Origin: Cerasicoccus frondis
Lineage (GTDB): Bacteria; Verrucomicrobiota; Verrucomicrobiia; Opitutales; Cerasicoccaceae
Length of the DNA: 64,000 nt
NCBI GenBank assembly: GCA_031296915.1
Contig: JAVDPC010000003.1
Location: forward strand, 203,246 to 267,245
Direction of reading: 5' to 3'
Shown: positions 37,109 through 45,289 of the stretch, one piece after another
Position numbering within the stretch: position 1 is the stretch's first letter
Layout: the number at the start of each line of letters is the position of its first letter
The notes under the pieces: generated by a model
What the model was told of the DNA's origin: nothing
Database searches by the model: none
Seen by the model: the letters and a program-made list of their open reading frames with translations, nothing else
Position numbers and translations under genes: made by a program

Positions 37109-39025
37109 TTACATGCCTTCGGGCAGGGCCTTGGCTTCGACGTTGGCTTTGATCTGGGCAATAGCCTCGTCGACCGAGAACGTGCCTTCGATGCTCTTGC
37201 CGATGCGGGAGCGGATCGAGACTTGGCCGGCTTCGGCTTCCTTCTCGCCGCAGACGAACATGACCGGAATCTTCTCCATTTCCGCACGGCGGACCTTGGC
37301 CCCGAACTTTTCGTCGTGGCGGTCGACCGAGGCGCGGATGCCGATGGCGGACAGCTTGGCGAGGAGTTCGTTCGCGTAGTCGGCTGACTTGTCCGAGATC
37401 GGCAGCACGCGGACTTGCTCCGGTGAGAGCCACAGCGGGAAGTTGCCTGCGAAGTGCTCGATCAGCACGCCGCAGAAGCGCTCCATGGAGCCGAACGGCG
37501 CGCGGTGAATCATCACCGGGCGGTGTGGCTTGTTGTCCGGGCCGATGTAGCTCAGGTCGAAGCGGACGGGCAAATTATAATCCACCTGAACGGTGCCGAG
37601 CTGCCATTCGCGGCCGATGACGTCCTTGACCACGAAGTCGATCTTCGGGCCGTAGAACGCGGCTTCGCCGGGCTCTTCGGTGAAGGAGACGCCGAGGGTC
37701 TTGGCGGCGTTGCGGCAGGCTTCTTCGGCCTTGTCCCAAACGGCGGACTCGCCGGCGTACTTGTCGGAATCCGGATCACGCAGTCCCACGCGGACGCGGT
37801 AATCGTGCATGCCGAGGGTGTTGAGCACAATCTTCACGAGCGCGAGGCAGCCCTGAACTTCAGCGGCTACTTGGTCTTCGGTGCAGAAGAGGTGGGCGTC
37901 GTCCTGAGTAAAGCCGCGCACGCGCGTCATGCCGTTGAGTTCGCCGGATTGTTCCCAGCGATACACCGTGCCAAACTCGGCCAGGCGCAGCGGCAGGTCA
38001 CGGTAAGAGTGCTGCTGCGAGGCAAAGATCTTGATGTGGTGCGGGCAGTTCATCGGCTTTAGCATGAAGCCGTCCAACAGCTTGGTCGGGTCCATGACGC
38101 GGTCTTCGCCGATGGTTTCGCGGCCCGTGCGCTCGTTGATGTCGTCGCGGAAGTGCGGGGCCACGGCTTCGAGGCGCGCGGTGAGCTCGGCGCAGGAGCA
38201 GCCTTCGTGCGCGACCTTTTCCAACTCGTCGGGGAGGGGGATGGCCGGGAACTGGGACTCCTTGTAATACGGGAAGTGGCCGGAAGTCTTGTAAAGCGAC
38301 AGCTTGCCGATGTGCGGCGTGAAGACCTGGCTGTAGCCCTGCTTGCGGAGCTCTTCGCCGATGAAGTTTTGTAGCTCCTGGCGAATGATCGCGCCATTGG
38401 GCGTCCAGAGGATCAAGCCCTGGCCGACGTCTTCGTCGATGACAAAGAGCTTTTGGTCGCGGCCGATCTTGCGGTGGTCGCGGGCCTTGGCTTGCTCAAG
38501 GGCTTCGAGGTATTGCTCGAGCTCGTCCTTGCTGGCGAAAGCCGTCCCGTAAATGCGCTGGAGCTGCTTGTTTTTCTCATTGCCGCGGTGGTAAGCGCCA
38601 GCGATGGAGAGCAGCTTGAAGGCCTTGATCTTCTTGGTGTAGTTGACGTGGGAGCCCGCGCAAAGGTCGATGAACTCGCCGTTGCGGTAGAAGGAAATCG
38701 CTTCGCCCTCGGGAATGTCGTCGAGGCGGCCAAGCTTGTAGCGCTCCTGACCGCAGCCCTTGATGATCTCGATGGCTTCTTCGCGGGAGACTTCCTGGCG
38801 CTCGAACTTCTGGTTTTCCTTGATGACTTTCTTCATCTCGGCCTCGATCTTTTCGAGGTCTTCCGCCGTCAGTTTCTGGTCGAGATCGATGTCGTAGTAA
38901 AATCCGGTTTCGGTAGGAGGCCCAATGTCGAGTTTCGTCTCTGGGTAGAGGCGCAGGATTGCCGTGGCCAACACGTGGGACGCGCTGTGCCGCAGCTCTT
39001 CGAGCGGAGTCATCTGGGCTTTCAT
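37109..39025 (-). CDS. thrS: Threonyl-tRNA synthetase lacking a TGS domain
   Basis: Charges tRNA-Thr. The 638-residue protein starts straight at the editing domain (RHSASHVLATAI with its HxxxH, and DLCAGSHVNYT), so the ~60-residue N-terminal TGS domain of E. coli ThrRS is missing; an in-frame stop upstream rules out a longer start. Class II motifs are present: YRWEQSGELNGMTRVRGFTQ (motif 2) and IHRAPFGSMERFCGV (motif 3); the zinc Cys is in KPMNCPHH. An extra segment of about 60 residues (HEGCSCAELTARLEAVAPHF and onward) precedes motif KPMNCP. The C-terminal anticodon-binding domain is intact. A terminator follows. Confidence 0.95.
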   Translation of the reverse strand: MKAQMTPLEELRHSASHVLATAILRLYPETKLDIGPPTETGFYYDIDLDQKLTAEDLEKIEAEMKKVIKENQKFERQEVSREEAIEIIKGCGQERYKLGRLDDIPEGEAISFYRNGEFIDLCAGSHVNYTKKIKAFKLLSIAGAYHRGNEKNKQLQRIYGTAFASKDELEQYLEALEQAKARDHRKIGRDQKLFVIDEDVGQGLILWTPNGAIIRQELQNFIGEELRKQGYSQVFTPHIGKLSLYKTSGHFPYYKESQFPAIPLPDELEKVAHEGCSCAELTARLEAVAPHFRDDINERTGRETIGEDRVMDPTKLLDGFMLKPMNCPHHIKIFASQQHSYRDLPLRLAEFGTVYRWEQSGELNGMTRVRGFTQDDAHLFCTEDQVAAEVQGCLALVKIVLNTLGMHDYRVRVGLRDPDSDKYAGESAVWDKAEEACRNAAKTLGVSFTEEPGEAAFYGPKIDFVVKDVIGREWQLGTVQVDYNLPVRFDLSYIGPDNKPHRPVMIHRAPFGSMERFCGVLIEHFAGNFPLWLSPEQVRVLPISDKSADYANELLAKLSAIGIRASVDRHDEKFGAKVRRAEMEKIPVMFVCGEKEAEAGQVSIRSRIGKSIEGTFSVDEAIAQIKANVEAKALPEGM

Positions 39026-39127
39026 GGTGTTTATGGGATTTTACGTTTCGGAAAAAGCAGGGGATCACAGACAATTCAGCGCGCGGTGTCAACCAGTGTC
39101 CTGCCGCCAATTGGCCCTAAATGGCGT

Positions 39128-39156
39128 TTGACGCGCGCATTGGTAGGCAATATGCT
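39128..39156 (+). promoter_or_regulatory. Sigma-70-type promoter of the DUF3313-like lipoprotein gene
   Basis: TTGACG (39128-39133) and TATGCT (39151-39156) are separated by 17 bp, close to the housekeeping consensus. Transcription would start near 39163, about 16 bp before the ATG. Confidence 0.6.
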
Positions 39157-39178
39157 CCACGTTCATCTACTGTCTTCT

Positions 39179-39859
39179 ATGAAATTATACCTGATCACAA
39201 CCACTGCGCTTGCCAGCGCTTTTTTCTTCACGGCCTGCAGTCAGCAGTCTGCCACAACATCCGTTGGCGGCTTCGAAACGACAACATTGGGGGACGCAGG
39301 AGAGTTCTCGATCAAGGAGGCGAATGCATTGCAGGGCTTTGACTCCGTTTACTTGGAGTCAGTCACCGCAATGCCAGCCAACGGCGTTACGGATGAAAAT
39401 ACGTCTGACGTGGCCGCTTTGGAATTTGCCTTTGAAGAAGCATTTAAATCTCAGGTTGGCTCCGTTCTACCGATTGTCAGTGCACCGGGAGAAAAGACGC
39501 TCAATGCGACAGTGAGCATCTCGCAAATCATCAGTCGTGCGCCCGGATTTTCTCCGACAGCAAACAATCCAGCGGACATCGCCAATACTTATGGCCCGGG
39601 GAGTGGGCTGGGGATGGGGCAGGACTTCATCGAGAAGCTGCGGGTCGCGGGCACTGGAATGTTCGTGGATAACCTTGCGACGAAGATTGAGTTCACGGAC
39701 TCAGCCGGCAATCTGCTGGCGCAATTCAGCGACCGCGATTTTGGCTCGGATATCGAGTCTGATTCCACTGGTGGGACGAGCATCCCCCGGGTCACGGAAG
39801 CCTTCACGGCTTGGTGTGGTGAAGTCAGTTCCCAGTTGGCGAAGGCGACGGGAAAGTAG
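39179..39859 (+). CDS. Lipoprotein, DUF3313-like
   Basis: A 226-residue lipoprotein (signal MKLYLITTTALASAFFFTAC, lipobox FTAC). The mature sequence resembles DUF3313: an early FDSVYLESV, AALEFAFEEAFKSQV and a late AFTAWCGEVSSQLAKA. Members are small periplasmic or outer-membrane lipoproteins of unknown role. It converges with the next gene, with six bases between the two stop codons. Confidence 0.6.
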   Translation: MKLYLITTTALASAFFFTACSQQSATTSVGGFETTTLGDAGEFSIKEANALQGFDSVYLESVTAMPANGVTDENTSDVAALEFAFEEAFKSQVGSVLPIVSAPGEKTLNATVSISQIISRAPGFSPTANNPADIANTYGPGSGLGMGQDFIEKLRVAGTGMFVDNLATKIEFTDSAGNLLAQFSDRDFGSDIESDSTGGTSIPRVTEAFTAWCGEVSSQLAKATGK

Positions 39860-39865
39860 GCCGCT

Positions 39866-40513
39866 TTAGAATCGATAAATGACTGACAGGCTGATGTGGT
39901 TGGTCTCTGGCTTGTCATTGACATTCCATACAGGCGCGCCGAGCGGAGTTACCGATTGGAAGTCATAGGCCTCGTACCAGACATGGCGATAGTTGAAGCG
40001 CAGCGAAAAGTTGTCATCGATATCGAATTCAACACCTGCTCCCAGCACGAATCCAGGTCGCCAGTCGCTGACGTCGTAGCCATCGGTGAGCGGACCAAAC
40101 TTGCGTTGCTGGATGTAACCCCATTGAGCGCCGAGTTCGGCAAACAGGCTGATCGGCTCTGCAATTTCCACCCGAGGCTGAACGCCGATTCCCAGCGTAT
40201 AGGGCATGGCGTAGCGAAACGTTGCCGGTTCGGAGGCGAGTGAGTAATTCCACTCTGCAGAGTTCCAGGTCCCGCGCGCTAAGGCGGCGATTGAGAAGTT
40301 ATCAAGCACATCGAACTCATAGCCTCCCAGAGCGCCAAGCTCAACGCCGCGTGCTCGATTGACGAAATTGAAGCTTCCGCCTGGGCCGGACAGCGTCGTG
40401 TCGAATGTTTCCTCGACATAGCCAACTTCAAGGCCGCCAATCCAGTTATCAGCGTGTAGTGAGAGCGTGCAGGCTCCGAGACAGAGGGAGAGTAGAGAGA
40501 GGCGTTTAATCAT
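39866..40513 (-). CDS. Outer-membrane beta-barrel protein, OmpA-like barrel
   Basis: A 215-residue protein with a signal peptide (LSLLSLCLGACTLSLHADN) and a body of alternating residues typical of an eight-stranded barrel (WIGGLEVGYVEETFD, FSLRFNYRHVWYEAYDF). It ends in the outer-membrane sorting pattern ISLSVIYRF with a C-terminal Phe. No extra periplasmic domain follows. Function unknown. Confidence 0.65.
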   Translation of the reverse strand: MIKRLSLLSLCLGACTLSLHADNWIGGLEVGYVEETFDTTLSGPGGSFNFVNRARGVELGALGGYEFDVLDNFSIAALARGTWNSAEWNYSLASEPATFRYAMPYTLGIGVQPRVEIAEPISLFAELGAQWGYIQQRKFGPLTDGYDVSDWRPGFVLGAGVEFDIDDNFSLRFNYRHVWYEAYDFQSVTPLGAPVWNVNDKPETNHISLSVIYRF

Positions 40514-40598
40514 ACTTGCGCGAGTCTTCGGCGAGGGGCTTGAGTGTCAATGCAATTGCCTAACCGTTAATCATTATGTAAGGTTGATTAATGATGCT

Positions 40599-41591
40599 CT
40601 AAGCAACTGGTTGACGCACCGAATCCCGCGCAACCAACTCTCCTTGCAGTCGGATCAGCGAAGCGCTGCGTCCGGGCTCCTCGATGCGCTTGAGCAGCAG
40701 CTCGGCTGCGCTTTCGCCAATGTGGCGTGTAGGCTGGCGAATCACGGTCACGGCCGGGTTCACGCAACGCGTCCACACCGGGTCGTCGAAGCAGGCAAAG
40801 CCGACCTGGGAGGGAATGCTCAGACTCAGCTTTTGAATCGCACGATAGGCGCCAGTGGCCAGCAGCGCGCTGCTGCAGATGAGCGCATCCGGTGGGTTGT
40901 TGGACGACAGCATGGCGAGCGCGGCATCGTAGCCTTCGTTTTCAAACGCGGGGCAGCGGCGGACTTCGTGTGCCGAAAGGTTGTGCGCGGCCAAGGCTTG
41001 CTGAAAGCCTGCGAGGCGTTCTTCCGCCGTGAAACTGTGGTCGCCAAATAGCCCCGCAATCTTTTGATAACCGCCGGCAATGACGTGCTCGGTCAGCCGT
41101 TGCGCGGCCTCGGTGTTGTCGATCAATACCGTGTCGAACTCCTCACCCGCGCGCCGATCTACCGAGACAATGGGGATGTTCAGCTTGTGCAGCGCCTTGA
41201 GTTTGGGTGCGGCTTTGCGGGAAGGGGAGATGATTACGCCGGCGACTTGCTCCTGGCTCATCAGCTCAAGGTAGCGTTCCTCGAGCACCGGGTCTTCATC
41301 GGTGTTGCAGATGAAGACGCTGTAGCCGCGCGTGCGGGCGAAGGTCTCAACTGCTCGCGCGAGTTCGCTGAAAAACGGGTTCTGGATGTCTGAGACGATC
41401 AGCGCGAGGATGTGCGATTGGCTGTCGCGCAGGCGCTGGGCCACGCGGTTGGGGCGGTAGTTCAGCTCGTCAATCGCGGCTTGAATGCGCTCGCGTGTCT
41501 CTTCTTTGACGAAGGTTTTGTTCGACATCATGCGCGAAACGGTGGCGATGGAAACACCGGCGCGTTGTGCGACATCTTTAATGCTAGCCAT
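40599..41591 (-). CDS. LacI-family regulator, likely repressor of the fructose PTS operon
   Basis: A 330-residue LacI/GalR protein. The N-terminal helix-turn-helix reads IKDVAQRAGVSIATVSRMMS, followed by the hinge helix (PNRVAQRLR). The C-terminal part is a periplasmic-binding-protein-like effector domain. It is transcribed away from the fru operon; the intergenic region holds three sites resembling TGAAAACGWTWACA, and a fourth overlaps the porin start. The effector is probably fructose 1-phosphate or a related sugar phosphate, by analogy with Cra/FruR; the protein is named here only by context. Confidence 0.85.
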   Translation of the reverse strand: MASIKDVAQRAGVSIATVSRMMSNKTFVKEETRERIQAAIDELNYRPNRVAQRLRDSQSHILALIVSDIQNPFFSELARAVETFARTRGYSVFICNTDEDPVLEERYLELMSQEQVAGVIISPSRKAAPKLKALHKLNIPIVSVDRRAGEEFDTVLIDNTEAAQRLTEHVIAGGYQKIAGLFGDHSFTAEERLAGFQQALAAHNLSAHEVRRCPAFENEGYDAALAMLSSNNPPDALICSSALLATGAYRAIQKLSLSIPSQVGFACFDDPVWTRCVNPAVTVIRQPTRHIGESAAELLLKRIEEPGRSASLIRLQGELVARDSVRQPVA

Positions 41592-41623
41592 GGTCAGGGA
41601 AGTGGGGATAAATGGCGAATTTG

Positions 41624-41637
41624 TGAAAACGTTAACA
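41624..41637. promoter_or_regulatory. Putative LacI-type operator O1
   Basis: TGAAAACGTTAACA, 32 bp upstream of the regulator's start codon. It matches O4 (47106-47119) at 13 of 14 bases and the reverse of O3 closely, so the regulator may control itself. Confidence 0.6.
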
Positions 41638-41660
41638 TGAATATTGCCTGTTTTTTGAAA

Positions 41661-41674
41661 TGTAAACGCTTAAT
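41661..41674. promoter_or_regulatory. Weak operator-like site O2
   Basis: TGTAAACGCTTAAT keeps one half-site (TGTAAACG) of the palindrome found at O1, O3 and O4. Confidence 0.35.
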
Positions 41675-41714
41675 TGTGTGCAGTTTAGTTGGTTTTTAGG
41701 GCATAGATGGCTTT

Positions 41715-41743
41715 TTGCTTGATGTTTCGCTGAAATATATATG
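41715..41743 (+). promoter_or_regulatory. Possible promoter of the fru operon
   Basis: TTGCTT (41715-41720) and TATATG (41738-41743) lie 17 bp apart. Operator O3 begins at the last base pair of the -10 element, a position suited to blocking RNA polymerase. Confidence 0.4.
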
Positions 41744-41755
41744 TAATCGTTTTCA
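41742..41755. promoter_or_regulatory. Putative LacI-type operator O3
   Basis: TGTAATCGTTTTCA; read in reverse it is TGAAAACGATTACA, matching the O1/O4 consensus TGAAAACGWTWACA. It lies 38 bp upstream of the first fru operon start codon. Confidence 0.6.
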
Positions 41756-41793
41756 TGATGTTCGCGTTACCCTCAACCCCCATCTCATCTCCC

Positions 41794-44259
41794 ATGTTTG
41801 ATTTATCTCCCTCCGACATTCGCTTGGGCGAATCCTTTGACTCGCGTGACGCCGCGATCCGCGCCGTTGCGCAACTCCTCCACGAGCAGGGCGCCGTCCA
41901 GGCCAACTACTCGGACAGCATGCTCGCTCGTGAGCGCACCGCCAATACCTACCTCGGCAACGGCGTCGCCATCCCGCATGGTCGCCCACAGGAGGCGCAC
42001 TTGATCAACGACACTCGCGTGGTGCTGATCCAGGTTCCCGTCGGCGTGCCGTGGAAAGACGGCGAGCGCGCCAAGCTCATCTTCGGCATCGCCGCCAAGA
42101 GTGATGAGCACATCAGCCTGCTCGGCCGCATCACAACGATTACTTCAGATGAAGCCCTCGCCGAGCGCCTCGCTAACACCAAAGACCCGCAGGACATTAT
42201 CCGCGCAATTTCCGCCGGCGGGCAGGGGAGCGCGCGCTTCTCGGACGATAATTTTGACGGCGAGCGCATCATCGTTCCGTTTAGCAACCCGCGCGGTTTC
42301 CATCTGCGCCCGGCGAGCCAGATTGCCGAAGCCACTGAGCGCATGGACGGTGATATCCGCCTCGTTGCCAATGGCCGCGAAGCCGACGCCCGCAGCGCAA
42401 TGAGCATCGTGGGCCTTGGCATTCGCGCTGGCAGCGACATCGAGATCCGCTCCGATTCTCCATTTGCCGATGACCACTTGCGCCAGCTCAAGCGCCTCGT
42501 AGAAATCATCAATGACGAGCCGCAGGAAGCTGTTGAAGGCGCGGGCCCGACGGTAGATTGGCAGCCCGCCGACCTGAGCCACGCGCAGGTCATTACTGGC
42601 ACGATGGCGGCGCCCGGTATTGCGGTTGGTCCGGCCTTTCTGTGGAGCCAGCTTTCGGCCGCGCCGTCCGAGCGCAAGCGCGGCGATGTGGCGTCCGAAC
42701 GCGACGCTTTGAAGGCCGCCATTGCCAGTGCCGAGGAAACGCTCCGCGAGCTGTCTGAAGACGCCTCGATGAACAAGGTGCAGCGCAATCTTTTCGAAGC
42801 GCACGCCACGATGCTCAGCGACGAAATCCTCCTCACCGAAGCCTCGGCGCAGATCAATGAACGCGTCGATGCGCTCCAGGCTTGGAACACCGTGCTCGCA
42901 AAAAATGTTTCCCAGCTCCAGTCCCTCGCGGACAAGCACCTCGCCCAGCGAAGCATCGATTTGAAGGACGCCGGCGGGCGTGTGAGTCGGATTTTGTCTG
43001 GCGCGGAAGAAGTCTCGTTGGCAAGCCTCACGACGCCGTCGATCCTCATTGCTGACGACCTCGAACCTTCCGAAGCAGCTCAGCTCTCACGCTCGAAAAT
43101 TTGCGGCATCTGCCTGCGCGAAGGCAGCCCCAATGCACACTCCGCGATTGTGGCGCGTTCGCTCGGCATCCCGATGGTCGTGGCCTGCGGTTGGCCGCTT
43201 GAGCAAGTTGCGGCGGAAGACAAAGTGGTCCTCGACGCCTCGGGCGCGCGTATGATTCTTCACCCGACTGAAGAAGACGTCACGAGCGCCAACGAAGTGA
43301 TCAAAACGCTCGATGCGCAGCGTCAACGCGCGTGGACGGATCGCTTTAAGCCGGCTATCACGCAAGACGGTATGCGCACTGAGGTTGTGGCGAACATTGC
43401 CCGCGTCGCCGAAGCCGAAGAAGCCGTCCAAGCCGGCGCCGAAGGCGTGGGGCTGGTCCGCACGGAATTTCTGTTCCTCGACCGTGAGCATGCGCCGAGT
43501 GAAGACGAGCAATACGAATGCTACCGCGCGATGGTGGACGCACTCGGCGGCCTGCCGATGGTGCTGCGCACGATCGACATCGGCGGCGATAAACCGGTGG
43601 ATTACCTCGGCCTGAGTGAGCGCGATTTATCTTTCCTTGGACTGCGCGGTATCCGCATCGGCTTGGCCCGCCCAGACATTATCAAGACGCAGCTACGCGC
43701 CGTATATCGCGCCGCCAAGCATGGCCCGATCAAACTGCTTTTCCCGATGATCGCGACGTCCAATGACTTCCGCCGCATCCGCAACATTGCCGAAGCCGTG
43801 CGCAGGGAAGTCGACGGACCGCGTATTGATTTGGGCGTGATGATCGAAGTGCCGTCCGCCGTCATCATGGCGTCGGAGCTGGCTAAGGTGGCCGACTTTT
43901 TCTCCGTGGGCACGAACGATCTGACGCAATACGCGCTGGCCGTCGACCGCACCCATCCGCTGCTCGCCAAGCGCGCGGACAGCCTGCATCCCGTCGTGCT
44001 GCGTCTTATCCGCCAAGCCGCCGAAGCCGCGCATGCGGAAGGCAAATGGATCGGCGTTTGTGGTGGCGTCGCGGCTGATCCACTCGGCGCGCAAATCCTC
44101 GCCGGGCTCGGAGTCGACGAGCTCAGCATGCCGCCTGCGACGGTGCCCGCGATCAAGGAAAAGCTTCGCTACGCGAACTTCCACGACTTGCAGCAGCTGG
44201 CTAAGCGCGCGCTTGAGCAAGAAGACGCCGTCGCCGTGCGCCTGCTCCCGATTAACTAG
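41794..44259 (+). CDS. Fructose PTS fusion protein EIIA-HPr-enzyme I
   Basis: Carries phosphate from PEP to the fructose permease in one chain. From ATG 41794 it has 821 residues: EIIA-Fru at about 1-145 (active His in NGVAIPHGRP), HPr at about 165-250 (active His in NPRGFHLRPASQIAE, the serine site region SAMSIVGLG), and enzyme I from about 265 onward. Enzyme I motifs are EGSPNAHSAIVARSLGIPMV (active His), LVRTEFLFLDRE and SVGTNDLTQYALAVDR. E. coli FruB has only EIIA and HPr-like parts and Pseudomonas FruB is a comparable triple fusion. An ATG 13 codons upstream (41755) lies next to O3 and is less likely. Operon with the next two genes. Confidence 0.93.
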   Translation: MFDLSPSDIRLGESFDSRDAAIRAVAQLLHEQGAVQANYSDSMLARERTANTYLGNGVAIPHGRPQEAHLINDTRVVLIQVPVGVPWKDGERAKLIFGIAAKSDEHISLLGRITTITSDEALAERLANTKDPQDIIRAISAGGQGSARFSDDNFDGERIIVPFSNPRGFHLRPASQIAEATERMDGDIRLVANGREADARSAMSIVGLGIRAGSDIEIRSDSPFADDHLRQLKRLVEIINDEPQEAVEGAGPTVDWQPADLSHAQVITGTMAAPGIAVGPAFLWSQLSAAPSERKRGDVASERDALKAAIASAEETLRELSEDASMNKVQRNLFEAHATMLSDEILLTEASAQINERVDALQAWNTVLAKNVSQLQSLADKHLAQRSIDLKDAGGRVSRILSGAEEVSLASLTTPSILIADDLEPSEAAQLSRSKICGICLREGSPNAHSAIVARSLGIPMVVACGWPLEQVAAEDKVVLDASGARMILHPTEEDVTSANEVIKTLDAQRQRAWTDRFKPAITQDGMRTEVVANIARVAEAEEAVQAGAEGVGLVRTEFLFLDREHAPSEDEQYECYRAMVDALGGLPMVLRTIDIGGDKPVDYLGLSERDLSFLGLRGIRIGLARPDIIKTQLRAVYRAAKHGPIKLLFPMIATSNDFRRIRNIAEAVRREVDGPRIDLGVMIEVPSAVIMASELAKVADFFSVGTNDLTQYALAVDRTHPLLAKRADSLHPVVLRLIRQAAEAAHAEGKWIGVCGGVAADPLGAQILAGLGVDELSMPPATVPAIKEKLRYANFHDLQQLAKRALEQEDAVAVRLLPIN

Positions 44260-44280
44260 AACGCTCAACATTACTCGACC

Positions 44281-45258
44281 ATGGATTTATCAGACATCAC
44301 CACCATCACGCTCAACCCGGCGATCGACCAAACCGTCTTCGTGCGCGACTTGCAAGTGGGGCAGGTCAACCGCGCCTCGGAGTCGCATTTGCAAGCGGGC
44401 GGGAAGGGCGTCAACGTCGCGACGATGCTTTCACTCAGTGGAACCGTCGCCGCGGTGACGGGTTTTATCGGCCTCGCGAACGTCGATATTTTCGAATCTC
44501 ATTTTCGCAAGCATCGTCTGCACGACCATTTTATTCGCGTGCACGGGGTGACTCGCACTGGCATCAAAATTGTCGACACGCAGGCCGATGAAAATACCGA
44601 CCTGAACCTGCCTGGGCCGACCATTGATCAAGCGCATCAAGACCGCTTGCTCGACCGTTTGCGGAAGATTGCACTGGCAGGTCGCTGGTTTGTTCTGGCC
44701 GGTAGTTTGCCGCCCGGTGTTGAGCCGGAATACGTCCGCGAAATCATCAAGGAACTCCGCAGCGCCGGCAGTCGCATCGCGGTGGACACCAGTGGCGAAG
44801 CCCTGCGTGTGGCGCTCGATGAAGGCGTCGATCTTGCCAAGCCCAACCGCGATGAGCTGGCGGAATATTTAAACGCCGACTTGAGCAACTACCGCGAAGC
44901 AATGGACGCAGCGCAGGAACTGCAGCGTTCGAAAATCCCGAACCTCGTCGTCTCGATGGGCGGGGAGGGCGCCTTGTTCCTCACGCCGGGCGCACGCCTT
45001 ATGGCCAGTGCGCCGCAAGCCAAAGTTGTCAGCACCGTGGGCGCAGGCGACTCGCTGCTCGCTGGATTTTTAAAGGGCCTCATGGCCAACGCATCACCCG
45101 CCGACTGTGCGCGCCTGGCAACCGTGTTTGCCTGGAATCGCCTGGAGTCGTTGACGCCGCGCTTGCCGTCTCACGATGAGCTAGAGGAGCAAATGCGCCT
45201 CATCAGCGTGCAGCCGTTGACGGCCTTTGAATCCAAGGCCGCCCAAGTTTTTAATTAA
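44281..45258 (+). CDS. fruK: 1-phosphofructokinase
   Basis: Phosphorylates the fructose 1-phosphate made by the PTS to fructose 1,6-bisphosphate. A 325-residue PfkB/ribokinase-family enzyme: TITLNPAIDQTVFV at the start, HLQAGGKGVNVATML, and near the end the catalytic TVGAGDSLLAGFLKG. It lies 21 bp after the EIIA-HPr-EI gene and 31 bp before the permease gene. Confidence 0.93.
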   Translation: MDLSDITTITLNPAIDQTVFVRDLQVGQVNRASESHLQAGGKGVNVATMLSLSGTVAAVTGFIGLANVDIFESHFRKHRLHDHFIRVHGVTRTGIKIVDTQADENTDLNLPGPTIDQAHQDRLLDRLRKIALAGRWFVLAGSLPPGVEPEYVREIIKELRSAGSRIAVDTSGEALRVALDEGVDLAKPNRDELAEYLNADLSNYREAMDAAQELQRSKIPNLVVSMGGEGALFLTPGARLMASAPQAKVVSTVGAGDSLLAGFLKGLMANASPADCARLATVFAWNRLESLTPRLPSHDELEEQMRLISVQPLTAFESKAAQVFN

Positions 45259-45289
45259 TCACAAACACTCAACCCCAACTCCTTACCTC

